A stretch of DNA of 64,000 nt. Origin: Cladocopium goreaui (taxonomy: Eukaryota; Sar; Dinophyceae; Suessiales; Symbiodiniaceae). The stretch's first letter is position 1, and every line of letters starts with the position of its first letter. The notes beneath the pieces are model-generated. The model was not told the DNA's origin. It made no database searches and saw only the letters and a list, made by a program, of their open reading frames with translations. The position numbers and the translations under genes were made by a program. Positions 9,684 to 20,228 of the stretch are shown one piece after another. Location of the stretch: the NCBI GenBank assembly GCA_947184155.2, contig CAMXCT020002729.1, positions 1-64,000 on the forward strand, given 5' to 3'.

Positions 9684-9784
9684 AGGCTTATGACGGTGGC
9701 GCGCTCGCGAATCCGGCTGTCTTTCAGGCCACCTGTTTGCTGGAGAATCCCACCAGGCCGAGAGCACTTTCCATGCCTGGTGAA
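9684..9784 (+). CDS. exon of gene model 1
   Basis: The frame reads AYDGGALANPAVFQAT and LLENPTRPRALSMPG, with 21 of 34 codons ending in G or C. The acceptor is CAGTTACAGTAG. The likely donor is GAA/GTTCGG, which gives phase 0. If that donor is not used, the frame stays open to the donor CTCTG/GTAAAC inside the family A element at 9805. No family recognised. Confidence 0.6.
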
Positions 9785-9804
9785 GTTCGGGGGTTAGCAT
9801 GGGT

Positions 9805-9918
9805 TACCCTCTGGTAAACATATACAAATAGCTATTGAAAATGGCCATAGAAATAGTGGATTTAGCCATTAATAGCATGGTGATTTTCCATAGGTATGTA
9901 AACGTTTGCCAGTGGGTA
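9805..9918. mobile_element. family A MITE
   Basis: Starts TACCCTCTGGTAAAC and ends GTTTGCCAGTGGGTA, with AAATAGTGGATTTAGCC inside. Its right end overlaps the left end of the next element. Confidence 0.85.
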
Positions 9919-10012
9919 AAACAACAATAAACCACCCCCCAGTCATCACCATTTTTATGGGTGGGATTTCAACCATCAAAAATGGGGTGGTTGATGACAT
10001 TGTTTTACCCAC
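9912..10012. mobile_element. family G element
   Basis: GTGGGTAAAACAA at the left and TTGTTTTACCCAC at the right are exact inverses. The body has CACCATTTTTATGGGTGG. Confidence 0.8.
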
Positions 10013-10415
10013 ATGAGTGATATTTACCAAATCACCATTGATTCTATCGAGCTATGAACATTTCACACTGGTGATATTTGGTTACTAAGTATGGGTTCTG
10101 AAAATGTTGGTAGTTAGATGGGTTGAAGAAGATTGAGCTAATGATGCTATACTATTGGATATTGTTCATATGAATTCATATGAGAAATCCATGGTGGATG
10201 CATCGAAATCCACGATGCAAATCCCGTTCTTAAGCAGCCAGTAGAACAGAATCACAGAGGGTTTTGAGACACTGCGAAAAATTGGTGGATCATCCCATTC
10301 AGTAAGTTTGGGATGACATGGGATATAGTTGGGATGAACACGAATCTGATTCGTGAGGATTTTTATTTTTCACCAATTTAACCAGTGAAGATTAGGTGTT
10401 CCAGGTTTTTTTCAG

Positions 10416-10466
10416 AGGGCCATTTTCTTCGGCGCTCTGACCCAGTATGATTTGGCGCTCCGGTGG
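10416..10466 (+). CDS. exon of gene model 1
   Basis: The strong acceptor GGTTTTTTTCAG and the donor TGG/GTATTG bound a 17-codon exon. RAIFFGALTQYDLALRW is in phase 0 at both ends, and 13 of 17 codons end in G or C. It is preceded by AATTTAACCAG, a possible remnant of an element end. Confidence 0.65.
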
Positions 10467-10904
10467 GTATTGATAAGGGAAAAAAGACGCTTGGTTGATG
10501 GTCAGTTCGGGGATTGTACTATCCAATAGTTATTGGGAATATCACAGTTCATGAGCGGATAGCCCTTAGAGGGACGACACACGTTTTTGAACACTGGGAA
10601 AAATATGGAAAAATGGGTGATTTCCGATCCACCTCGTATTCTCTGATGTTCTCGGCACGTCAGTGCAAAGACAGGCGTGGCCCCCTTTGTAGCTAAGTTG
10701 TTGCAACTGTTATAACTAGTTTAACCATGTTTAACCAGGATTTATGACAAAAACAGCTACAATAGCTGTAGTTAATGGAGGGTCATGGAGGATATCAAAC
10801 AACAAACATAAATTTTCGCGGTATAACACACCTTTTCATAACACCACTCTGCTGCGTTCACCATGCGGCCGCGCAGTAAACTCGAAAGTTTGCGGTTTTC
10901 ACAG

Positions 10905-10954
10905 CAGAAGGGCACTGGCAATTTCTTCGGTCGGCCTGGAGGCCCAGAGCTGCT
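10905..10954 (+). CDS. exon of gene model 1
   Basis: Acceptor GGTTTTCACAG and the near-consensus donor CTGCT/GTGAGA. Frame QKGTGNFFGRPGGPELL is Gly-rich, enters in phase 0 from 10466 and leaves in phase 2, as the terminal exon needs. A longer frame running past the donor (EGHWQFLRSAWRP) is also open, so the exact end is not certain. Confidence 0.55.
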
Positions 10955-11022
10955 GTGAGAAACCCTGAGGTTTTTGGCAAAGGGGAAGCGAGGTCAACGA
11001 CCACCCAAAAAATAGTTTCATG

Positions 11023-11129
11023 CAGGTAAAACAATACCATGTTTACGATCGCCCAGAAAAATCACCATTTTTATAGGTGGTATATATAACCATTCCCAGT
11101 CATGGGTGGTTTATGCTGGTTTTTCCCAC
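11023..11129. mobile_element. family G element
   Basis: Starts CAGGTAAAACAATA and ends TTTTTCCCACA, with CACCATTTTTATAGGTGG shared with the copy at 9912. Confidence 0.55.
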
Positions 11130-11138
11130 ACTAATGTT

Positions 11139-11358
11139 CTGGTTGGTGGTTTGGAACATTTTTATTTTTCCATATATCGGGAATGTCATCATCCCAACTG
11201 ACGAACTCCATCATTTTCCAATCGCGTTGCCCTGCTGGCATTTGTTTCGCTGACTTTGCCAGCTTGGTCGCCCATTTTTCCTTGCCGTTTTTGCCTTACC
11301 ATGTGCTTTCAGCATGCTCTGCTAGCAGTTTCAGAGGGATAGGTATACCACCAACCAG
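11139..11358. mobile_element. family B MITE split by a 110-bp insertion
   Basis: Normal B ends (CTGGTTGGTGGTTT and ATACCACCAACCAG) and body, but about 11219-11328 is foreign. This segment has about 50 percent G+C and is rich in CTTGCC and GCTAGC-like words. It is absent from every other B copy. Confidence 0.8.
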
Positions 11359-12105
11359 TGTTTGTTTTTTTGGGTTCAAAAACTGACCTGAACAATTTTC
11401 ATGGAGCTTAATTAATTGCCCGACCATTGGAGTTTTTGGGAAGCATTTTTTGGGCCTGGATGTCACCACTGGAGGATCAAGTCCTTCCTGCCGGGATTGT
11501 TCGGAAAAAACCACCTGCCGCGCATTAGACCAAAACACAAATAACGATGTCATAAAGGTGTAGACATGTGAACAAAAACAATAGATATGGAACAATTGGA
11601 AGAACTGTCAATACAAAATGATTACCAGCCTGGATTTTCTGGGGGATGATGTTGCCACCTCTTCTGAAGGTTGATCCTCGAATGGATGCACAGAATCATG
11701 AGACATCAACACAAAAGGGAAAACTGGATGAACCATTCTCAAATGGGATTCACCATTTAAACAGAGAGAATATGAGAGGGTTGACTCTTTTTGTTGGTGG
11801 ATGCACTTATTTCTAATTATTTGTGGATGGACCGAATAATTTGCTTCCAACATGTACATGTAAACACCAAAAAAAACCATTGCCATACCATTCTAGTGTT
11901 TCAACATCCACATTTTCCGAACATGTGAAAGGTGCATGCAAACAGTAACACCCGCCTGTAAACGCTTACATAGATGTGGAAAACTGAGCCCATTTGTAGA
12001 CGTCGAGAAAAACCATGGGTTCTTCACGATCTTTTTTGAGTGTGACCTTCGGGTATTAGGTCTGTTTGACCTTGGAAGCCCCCAACAATGGATCCCCATT
12101 GATGT

Positions 12106-12229
12106 CTGGTTGTTGGTTTAGAACATGGCTTTTATGACTTTCCAATACCTTCCATATATTGGGAATGTCATCATCCCAACTGACGAACTCCATCATTTTT
12201 CAGAGGGCTTGCGAAAAAACACCAACCAG
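12106..12229. mobile_element. family B MITE
   Basis: Starts CTGGTTGTTGGTTTAG and ends CACCAACCAG. It lies 25 bp upstream of the terminal exon of gene model 1. Confidence 0.85.
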
Positions 12230-12254
12230 TTGTGATCTTTGGCTATGCCTTTAG

Positions 12255-12345
12255 GCCAGTGGAAGAGGCATTTGGCCAGCTGTTGGACAAGAACGAAACT
12301 CTTCTAAGGCGCGACAAAAACATGGGGAAAGCCATCGAATCTTGA
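12255..12345 (+). CDS. terminal exon of gene model 1
   Basis: After the acceptor TATGCCTTTAG the frame reads PVEEAFGQLLDKNETLL and RRDKNMGKAIES, ending with TGA at 12343. Seventeen of 29 codons end in G or C and the composition is that of a charged helix. The first base completes a codon with the exon at 10954. A second open frame (SGRGIWPAVGQERN) would continue through a GTCAAT donor instead. The chained protein of about 190 residues from 7604 onward matches no family I know. Confidence 0.6.
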
Positions 12346-12469
12346 GGTCAATTTAGCAAACCAAGGCCTAACATTTTCACCCATAGTACGACAAGACCCT
12401 ATGGTGTGCCCGGAACATGCCCAAATACCTGTATAGGGCCAGTGTTTTGGTATTTCCTCAATTCTATAT

Positions 12470-12556
12470 CCTAAAACCCTAAACGCTAAAACCCTGAAAG
12501 CCTAAATCCTAAAACATCCTAAAACCATAAACCCTGAACACTCTGAATCCTAAACA
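12470..12556. repeat. degenerate telomere-like repeat
   Basis: A run of CCTAAA-type units (TAAAACCCTAAACGC, AAACCCTGAAAGCC, AAATCCTAAAAC and similar). It resembles the plant and algal type TTTAGGG telomere on the opposite strand, decayed and internal. Confidence 0.6.
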
Positions 12557-12599
12557 AGAAAACACTGCGTATACGCAGTATTGTCTGCAATCTCTCTTA

Positions 12600-12660
12600 T
12601 CATGTTCGACAACAGGGCATCCTCAATGTTGCAGTCCGAGCAAATCTGTGCGAAAGAATA
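12600..12660 (+). CDS. possible exon before gene model 2
   Basis: A small island follows TGTTCGACAACAG. Two frames are open (GILNVAVRANLCER and SSMLQSEQICAKE). A donor GTGCGA is available. Weak. Confidence 0.25.
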
Positions 12661-13052
12661 GGGATCTATTGGGATACAGGATAGAGATATAAATGGTTGA
12701 TTTGAGTGTGATGAATTGGGGATTTACCACCCAAATTATGGTTAATAATGGGGATATAATGGGGGCTTTCAGCTGGAATAATAGGGATTTAACCAATGAA
12801 CATTAATCCAATGCAAGATTATGCTCCAGTTTGTATAATGTATACGCGCTTATAACTGTTGCTTTTAGAAATCTCCTAATTGATATTAGGCAAAATCAGC
12901 TTTATAAACCAGTAAGAATCACTGGACGCCACACTGTAAATGCGGGATTTACCCTCCAGCAATTCACATAATGGCAAATCTACAGTTTTGTAACTGTAAA
13001 CGATGGATTGCACATCTATCGTAACTGGAGTTTAAAAGCAATTTATTCTCAG

Positions 13053-13131
13053 TCGGCAGTGCAGTTCCAGTTAGTCGTGGCTAGCTCAACTGGTCATTTA
13101 CGAATTCTGAAAGAATTCTGGCCCAAATTTG
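13053..13131 (+). CDS. exon of gene model 2
   Basis: Bounded by ATTTATTCTCAG and the donor TTTG/GTGAGC. Only one frame is open: VQFQLVVASSTGHLRILK then EFWPKFG. It leaves in phase 1, which the next exon (15105) matches across an intron holding the TAA/ATT desert. The true acceptor may be one of three AGs within the first 20 bases. Confidence 0.5.
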
Positions 13132-13174
13132 GTGAGCTGGCTGGACTTCAATGAGTCTTGTATGCGTTAGATGT

Positions 13175-13274
13175 TACCCTCTAGTAAATTAACATAGACC
13201 CTGCCAGAAGGGTTGGAAGATTCATGTCCACTCAAAACTGGTGATGTTCAGGGTCCAACTGTTAATTTTCCAGA
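13175..13274. mobile_element. family A3 element, degraded right end
   Basis: Starts TACCCTCTAGTAAATTAAC and carries ATAGACCCTG, as in the intact A3 copy at 16857. The right terminus is altered. Confidence 0.6.
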
Positions 13275-13438
13275 TGTTAGATGTCTCTATAGTCAACAGG
13301 GGTTATAAATTTATAGACCAGGAAAGAGAACTGGGGAGGCCCACCTTGTATTGATGAAGTGAAATCATGTGAAATCGAACAATAACACATCCCCAAAAGA
13401 GGATTATTATTGGGTATATGCCCCATATTGGATTATTC

Positions 13439-13549
13439 TGGGTAAATTATAACGACCTCACTACGACCTCACTGGAAATCATGGTTAGTAAGGGAAATCA
13501 TCCCCAAATGGCCTTAATTCAGGTTAGTGAAATATTATAATTTACCCAG
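13439..13549. mobile_element. family C MITE
   Basis: Starts CTGGGTAAATTATAACG and ends TTATAATTTACCCAG. ATTATT directly flanks both ends, consistent with a target duplication. Confidence 0.95.
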
Positions 13550-13749
13550 ATTATTTGAATGATTGGTTAATGAGATCGGTTATTATTGGGGTTAGCACAT
13601 TGATTACCATTGAAACTGGATGAATTGTGGCCATGCATTTGTGTTTGCTTTTTTTCTTTTTTGGAGCTTAGATCATCAAAAGTCCCAAAGATGTCACTCC
13701 CCACGGGTATATATATATGTATATGTATAATCACCGATATTGAATATTT

Positions 13750-15045
13750 TCTTTACATAATTATATCATCAATATTTAAGTATCTATATATTTATGTATT
13801 TGCCAACATTAATTAATGTTGATATAATAATGATATTATTATTAATGTTATTACTAATATCATTATTAATATTATTATTAATATTATTATTAATAATATT
13901 ATTATTAATTTTCTTAATATTATTCATATTATTATATATATATATTACTATTAGTATTAATATTAATATTATTTAATATTAATATTAATATTATTCAATA
14001 TTAATATTAATATTATTCAATATTAATATTAATATTATTCAATATTATTATTAATATTATTATTAATTGTGTTTTGAATATTATTATTAATATTATTAAT
14101 CTTATTTTTAATATGATTATTAATGTTATTCTTGATATTATCATTAACATTATTAATTTATTATTATTATTAATATTAATATTATTATTAATATTATGAT
14201 TAATATTATTATTAATATTATTATTAATATTCTTATTAATATTATTATTAATATTATTATTATTATTATTAATATTTTATTAACATGTCCATTTTTAATA
14301 TTATTGATATTATTATTAATATTAACATTATTATTAATATTATTATTATTAATGTTATTATTAATATTTTGATTTATATTATTATTAACATTATTGTTAA
14401 TATTAATATTTTTATTAATATTATTATTAATATTATTATTAATGTTTTTTTTTTCAAATCTCATTATTAACATTATTATTAATATTATTATTGATATTAT
14501 TAATAATATTATTAATATTAGTATTATTAATGTTGTTATTAATATTAACATTATTATTCATATTAATATTAATATTCATATTGTTATTATTAATATTAAT
14601 ATTATTTAATGTTATTAATATTATTATCAATATTGTTATTATTATTTTTTTTAAAAAAATATTGTTATTAATGTTATTATAATTATTGTTATTAATATTA
14701 TTAATGTTATTATTAATATTATTATTATTGATATTATTATACATATTATTATTATTATTCTAAATATTATTTTTTAAATATTATTATTAATAATATTATT
14801 ATTTATTATTATTAATATTATTATTGTTGTTAATATTATTATTGATAGCTATTATTAAAGTTATTATTAAAAAAATAAATATTATTATTAATATTATTAA
14901 TATTGTTAATATTATTCATGTTATTATTAATATTATTATTAATATCATTATTATCAATAATATTATTAATATTATTATTAATGCTTTTATTTATATTATT
15001 ATTAATATTATTGTTATTAATTACAATATATATATATTATATAAA
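13750..15045. repeat. 1.3-kb TAA/ATT low-complexity desert
   Basis: Almost pure A and T built from ATTATTATTAATATT units, with very few G or C. Open frames rich in Ile, Asn and Leu here are artefacts. It lies in the intron between two phase-compatible exons. Confidence 0.95.
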
Positions 15046-15104
15046 AGCAACACTTCTCACATCCCCATAGCCCCTGTCCCCAGGGGCACAGGCCCCCAGG
15101 CCAG

Positions 15105-15229
15105 GCCATGCCGCCAGGCTCGGCTTCAGCTGCGATGATGCGCACTGGCGCAATCACATCAACCGCGTTGGGAAGTCCCAGGGAGTCGTCAACAATTCGC
15201 CAACGTTTTCGCTCATGAAACCAAACCAA
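15105..15229 (+). CDS. exon of gene model 2
   Basis: A strong coding island right after the A+T desert. The frame reads HAARLGFSCDDAHWRN, HINRVGKSQGVV and SPTFSLMKPNQ, with 29 of 41 codons ending in G or C. Acceptor CCCCCAGGCCAG gives phase 1 entry matching 13131. Donor CAA/GTTGGG gives phase 0. The Cys-Asp-Asp-Ala-His-Trp motif is distinctive, but no family was recognised. Confidence 0.65.
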
Positions 15230-15340
15230 GTTGGGGATGGGAGCACATGGCAAACCATAGGAAACTGTTGATTTAACCACTAGGAAAATGGTGATTTTCT
15301 ATGGTTAACAATGGTGAATAGTGGGATGACAATGGTAAAC

Positions 15341-15446
15341 TACCCTTTGGTAAACTTACAAAAAACTATTTCAAATGGCCATTTATAGTTGATTTAACCA
15401 TCAAAAATGGTGATTTTCCATAGTTATGTTTGTTTACCAGAGGGTA
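15341..15446. mobile_element. family A MITE
   Basis: Starts TACCCTTTGGTAAAC and ends GTTTACCAGAGGGTA. Confidence 0.9.
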
Positions 15447-15467
15447 TTATATATAATATATAATATA

Positions 15468-15588
15468 TGGGTAAATTAAAATATTTCACTAACCTGAAAC
15501 AAGGCCATTTGAGGATGATGTCCCTATTGTTTCCCCTACTAAGCATCATTCCAGTGAGGTGGCAGTGAGGTCCTTATAATTTACCCAT
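15468..15588 (-). mobile_element. family C MITE, inverted orientation
   Basis: Reads TGGGTAAATTAAAATATTTC at the left and GTGAGGTCCTTATAATTTACCCA at the right (segments shown under 25 bp overall; ends are inverse), the reverse of the other C copies. ATATA flanks both sides. Confidence 0.85.
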
Positions 15589-15678
15589 ATATATATATGT
15601 AATGGATTGAATGGATATGATTTATACATATAACCAATGATTATACTGACATTTTATGGTGATAATATGCAAGGTGAG

Positions 15679-15711
15679 GACCCCGTTTATGAAATGACCA
15701 AGTTGACGCAG
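15679..15711 (+). CDS. short exon of gene model 2
   Basis: DPVYEMTKLTQ has 9 of 11 codons ending in G or C. Acceptor AAGGTGAG, phase 0 entry. No GT follows the end of the biased stretch, so either GTTGAC inside it (15701) or a GA or GC donor near 15706-15711 is used. Confidence 0.4.
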
Positions 15712-15842
15712 ATCATTTGCTGAACTGAAACGGGTTTATGGAGGATAGAACGGCGAACTACTTCGTTGGGTTTATAAACCAAACATAACTGGGGGGCGCC
15801 ACCTTGCAAGTGGAATTATCTTTCTGGCTTCCGCATGTTCAG

Positions 15843-15918
15843 TTCGATATGTTCACCTTTTTGCGTTTGTACATAAGCGTGCTTGTGGTGCAGCATTTGA
15901 GCCCAACTATCTGTGTTG
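15843..15918 (+). CDS. exon of gene model 2
   Basis: Acceptor CCGCATGTTCAG, donor GTTG/GTTGAT. Frame FDMFTFLRLYISVLVV continuing to SPTICV is hydrophobic, possibly a membrane helix. Codon bias favours it over a longer frame containing FEPNYLCWLMFTAF. Phase 1 out matches 17834. Confidence 0.45.
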
Positions 15919-16704
15919 GTTGATGTTCACGGCATTCACTAGGGATCGATTTACCAGCTTTGGATAGGTAGTTTAATCCTTTATATTTTTGTGCTATCAA
16001 TGGAACATCTCCAGCCAAGCTAAAGAGGACTTATCTTTTTCTCCTGTAGACTACCAGTCAGATTGACCATGATCAAACATAACACTTATTTCATCACCAC
16101 AAAGCCTAAAGATATAGCTACACAACCACCACCCTGGGGAGACGGAGGGCAGACAACGGGGTGAACCATCAAAGTATGGGTAAAACGTGATTTCCTTATG
16201 AATATCCCTGATATATCCAAGGAAATCAGTTTTTTTTGGGTTAAAGCCATTCAATCACCATATACCATACGGCTACATACAATGCACTTCTTGGGTTGCT
16301 CGACCTATTATAGGTAAATGGTATCCACAAGGGTGGAAATTCGTCATTTGACCCCTGTACCTAGTTTCCCCCACTTGTAGCTGAAGTATTAGGAGCAACC
16401 CTGAGTAATGTGCTACATTTTTGATGCAGCAAACGCACCAATAAGCTGACCCTTTGGGATAGTTTTTACAATCCGTGTATGGTAATATGTTTGGATGGTT
16501 TACTATTCAGCTTGTGATATTAGTAGGTTTTTTCATTTACCACTATTCAAATCCCAAGCCCCAAATAGTAAACAGCCTCCAAAAAAACCCATGGGGAACA
16601 GGATGGGGAAAACATCTGTGGGACATTGTAGGACCAATGAAGATGGGGTGAAGATGGGAAGATGGGAAGATGGGATTACCCTCCGGTAGTCCAATATTTG
16701 TAGA

Positions 16705-16800
16705 TACCCTCTGGTGAACATACAAAAAGCAATGGAAAGATCCACCATTTTTAATGGGAAAATCCACTATTTCTATGGCCATTTTCAATAGCTATGTTAG
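16705..16800. mobile_element. family A element, right end lost
   Basis: Starts TACCCTCTGGTGAAC and carries TTTTTAATGGGAAAATCC (family A body reversed). It fades after GCTATGTTAGTTTA. Confidence 0.65.
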
Positions 16801-16856
16801 TTTATTTGTAGATAAGTTTTCCTATCAACGCTCCATTTTGAGGGGATTTCCGATGC

Positions 16857-16962
16857 TACCCTCTGCTGAATTAACATAGACCCTGAAAATCACCCCTTTT
16901 TTAGTGGAAACTAATCTTCCAACTCCTATCTGTCAGGGTCTATGTTAATTTACTGGAGGGTA
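16857..16962. mobile_element. family A3 element, intact
   Basis: Starts TACCCTCTGCTGAATTAAC and ends GTTAATTTACTGGAGGGTA. The inner arms TAGACCCTG and CAGGGTCTA extend the inverted repeat. Confidence 0.85.
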
Positions 16963-17465
16963 TGTTTGGTTACCGGAAGGTAATTCCCAAGATACCAGTG
17001 AAATCCAGTGAATCTCAATTGAAAATCACCTAAATCCTCCTAACTCAACAGGAAATCCCTAAGTTCCATCAACAAAATCCCAGGAAAAACCCTATCCCCA
17101 AGATAGAAATCTTTAGGCGTTGAAAAAGTGATCCATCACTAGTCGAACTCCAGCAGTGTCTTTACGGAGGGGCTAGCAAATGAACACCAAAAATGGAGGT
17201 ATAACTATAGGACCTATAGGAAACCATAGGAAAATGGTGATTTAACCAATAACAATTAAACGATTTTATGGGATGTGTAGTTGATTGATTTTAGGAAGTT
17301 TGGGTAAACAGAGTTTTTGTAGCTTGGGTTTATGGTAGATATATTCGAACATATTCAAACGATTTTTCATGAGGCTTAGAAACCAACGAAGCATGGGACC
17401 CAGACTCGACTTTGCCAAAAAAGGCAAGAAACCTTGGGATATTGGAGGTATTTGGTCAAACTATT

Positions 17466-17562
17466 CTGGTTGGTGGTTTCAAACATTTTTTATTTTCCAT
17501 ACTATATGGGATAATCCGTCCCATTGACTAATATTTTTCAGATGGTTAAAACCACCAACCAG
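17466..17562. mobile_element. family B MITE, short subfamily
   Basis: Starts CTGGTTGGTGGTTTC and ends AAACCACCAACCAG. TATT flanks both ends. Confidence 0.95.
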
Positions 17563-17833
17563 TATTTCACTTACAACATGCCGCTAGCGGCTAAAGCATC
17601 AAATCACGGTGGTGGTTCCCCGCGGAGACAAAACTGGAGTTTTTTTTTCAGGAAGATGTGTTGAAGCTTAAGACCAATTGCAGCCCCTGGAAATGCACTG
17701 AACAACCAGATTTTTTTAACAACAGAAATATATTTGTCAAACCTACAGGGTGGTGTTTTCCAGCAAGTTGCTTTATAAACCCCATTAAGTACTTCGTGAT
17801 AGTTATATCTACCATAAACCATAGTTCATTCAG

Positions 17834-17901
17834 CCACAGCCATATCTCGAACGCGAGCTCGAACTGAGGGCCCCATCCTGTTGGGATTACTCAGCAAACA
17901 G
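17834..17901 (+). CDS. exon of gene model 2
   Basis: Acceptor AGTTCATTCAG, donor AAACAG/GTGGCC, 68 bp. The frame that matches both neighbours (phase 1 in, 0 out) reads AISRTRARTEGPILLG then LLSKQ. Another open frame reads PQPYLERELELRAPSCW. Third-position bias is similar overall, so phase decided. Confidence 0.5.
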
Positions 17902-18080
17902 GTGGCCTTACAACAGAAATATGTATGTCAAACCATGTCAAAGCTACAAGGTGGTACCCGTTCGATAGCGTTCAGTGGGTGCAAATAACTCCAATCACTA
18001 TGGTTTTTGTTGGTGATATATCTATAGTTTTCAAGGGCTTATAACCAAAATATGTATGTCAAACCTACAATAACCTCCAG

Positions 18081-18171
18081 AAATTCGCTGAAAACCCGCC
18101 CAAGTTGTTGCGGATTTCTGTCGGCTACCAGGCGCTGTTGCGGAACAACGACTTCGCGAGGCCTTGGAACT
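18081..18171 (+). CDS. exon of gene model 2
   Basis: Acceptor ATAACCTCCAG, donor AACT/GTGTGT. Frame KFAENPPKLLRISVGYQ continues ALLRNNDFARPWN. It leaves in phase 1, and the split codon becomes TGC with the next exon. A confident coding island of unknown family. Confidence 0.65.
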
Positions 18172-18408
18172 GTGTGTATAATATACTGATATATATATAC
18201 ATATTTACATGATAATATATATATATATACATAGATATATTTTTTTGAGTTTTACATTTTTAGGGTTTACATGATTGAAATTTTGTATACTTTGTTACAC
18301 GTCTTTTTCCTTTCTTTTTCAGATAGGGGAAATTGTATCCCATCCTTGTCCCCACTAGATCCCCCCAAAAAAGTCACCGTCCTTGTTTGAATCCCCAGTA
18401 TTTTTCAG

Positions 18409-18596
18409 GCGAAGGAGAAAAAAACAAGCGGGGGGAGAAGAGGACTGCGGACCGCACGGACCGTTTGACGTTTGAAACGAGTGGCAGGTTTAGCACAAAT
18501 CCATCGAAGTGGGGACCTGGTGGCTTAGCCATGCAATGTTGCGTGGCCCCCCAAGGCCCGGGTTTTTCATCTACAGGTTTATTATGCTCGATTTGA
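18409..18596 (+). CDS. terminal or penultimate exon of gene model 2
   Basis: After AGTATTTTTCAG the frame is EGEKNKRGEKRTADRTDR, then LTFETSGRFSTNPSKWGPGG and MQCCVAPQGPG. It is basic at first, then Gly/Pro-rich. It runs to TGA at 18594. A GTTTAT donor at 18577 would end it earlier. Phase agrees with 18171 and third positions are strongly G/C. Confidence 0.6.
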
Positions 18597-18612
18597 AAAG
18601 CAAGTTATAACG

Positions 18613-18700
18613 CAGATGCTCCATGTATGGAATATTTGCCTACATTTGGGGCAGTTTTGGGGGACATGTAGGTAAATATTCCAGCACCATGGAGCATCTG
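18613..18700. mobile_element. family H inverted-repeat element
   Basis: CAGATGCTCCATG at the left and CATGGAGCATCTG at the right are exact inverses. Inner arms GCCTACAT and ATGTAGGT extend them. Relatives lie at 37308-37390 and about 25140-25190. Confidence 0.75.
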
Positions 18701-19962
18701 GGTAAGAGAGGCGGGCACATTGTATATTGATTTTAGCACGGTCGATTTTGCCTGGAGAGATGGAAAGTTCATGCAAAAAGAAATATGGTTCAATCTGGAT
18801 TTGGGGATTGTTACATCCACATTGTTTAACCCCTGCCCTTCTCCCTAATAATTAAACACCCCCTTAGCCTTAGACACCATGGTTTAGTAGGGAATTTCCA
18901 CATAATTGGGACCATTTATGGTGTGTTTATTATTAGGGTGATGGGATTGCCCAAGTGTAGATTTTTATTTCCCAATTTTCAGGACTAAATCTCCAAGTCT
19001 TTCAAAGGTGGTCCTTAGTAATAGCGTGCTTTAGAAACCCCATCCAACTATTCATGACAGGCCCCCCACAATGAACCCAATCGGTATATTAGTTCTCTCT
19101 TCAGTGGAAAGAACCTCAGAGTTCCAGCTGAAATCCTGCATGGATTTTCCCATGATTCACCATTGCTGGTAGATCTGGTAGATCTCCAGTTCTTCACGGT
19201 GAAAACCAGCATTTTTTTGCGGGGCACCATCGTATGCCAATCTATAGGCACAACTATAGGCTTAAATTTCCATAACTTGGCTGGGTTGACCCCCCATATG
19301 TATATAAACAGGGCCTTCAAGTGCTGAAAACACTAAAAGAAGAAAGGGCCTTAGTAACTCGTGTCTTGGCAATAATTTGGCAATTCTGCCGAATGAGATT
19401 ATCCTAGCCGTCGACTTTACTGTTGGTTTAGCTAAAAAATTATGTATATATAATTATATATATACACATAAATTATATGTAGTGTGTAAATTATAACGAC
19501 CTCACTGCGACGTCTAACACATCGATGTCTTGCAGGACACAGCGCTCTGATATGCTCTGATGCTCTGGGAAATCGTGCCAACACGGCCATATTTCAGATT
19601 AGTGGATCATTGTTACATTATATGTATTCATTATATATATATATGGATATATATATATATACATAATATTTTAATTATCATTATTATTATTATTATCAGC
19701 ATGATCCTGAATTAGATAGCACGTGAGTTTAACTATACTCCCATTATTGGTATACCCAAATAGGGGTATACCCAAAAATAAGCTTCTATTGGGGATGGTT
19801 TACTATTGAGTTTACGACATTATAGTGACTTGTTGTCAATCAATCTATCTATTTAACTTAATATATACATATATAGTTATAGATTATACATATTATATAT
19901 ATATATCTCCACATACACACACACACGTATTTCTCACCACTACAGTAACTGGCTCTTCCCAG
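18701..19962. other. no gene seen
   Basis: Intergenic or intronic. It holds a left-end fragment of family C near 19484 (GTAAATTATAACGACCTCAC) and TA-rich microsatellites near 19440 and 19630-19700. Confidence 0.5.
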
Positions 19963-20064
19963 GAGGAAGTCATCGCCGAAGAGAAGACCTTGCGGCGGGT
20001 GATGCTCACCACTCCGCCCAGCAACGACCAGGCGCTGGCGCAGGACCCGCCGGTGCTGCCCCTG
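19963..20064 (+). CDS. exon, gene model 3
   Basis: Acceptor GGCTCTTCCCAG and donor CTG/GTTCGT give a 34-codon exon in phase 0 at both ends: EEVIAEEKTLRRVMLTTPP, then SNDQALAQDPPVLPL. Nearly every codon ends in G or C. A shifted frame beyond the donor (KESIMEAAKGTPA) runs into the family D element at 20109 and hints at another exon or a sequence indel. Confidence 0.65.
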
Positions 20065-20108
20065 GTTCGTTAAGGAAAGCATCATGGAAGCCGCTAAGGG
20101 AACCCCTG

Positions 20109-20228
20109 CAGTTATGGCCGTTTACCAATTGTGAATGGTGAAATAACTGGTTAATTCTAAATGGGATTATATAATACATAAATGGGGTTATAAAGTACTT
20201 AATATAACTGGTTTTTTGGGCCATAACT
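20109..20228. mobile_element. family D MITE
   Basis: Starts CAGTTATGGCCGTTTACC and ends GGGCCATAACTT. Coding-like sequence (see 19963) reaches its left edge, where CA/GTTATG is a potential donor. Confidence 0.85.

Noticed and set aside
10655-10686. Extra exon CKDRRGPL between 10416 and 10905
   Set aside because: Only needed for an alternative frame of 10905. The direct join is simpler and uses a better donor.
13794-15138. Several Ile/Asn/Leu-rich open frames
   Set aside because: Artefacts of the TAA/ATT desert.
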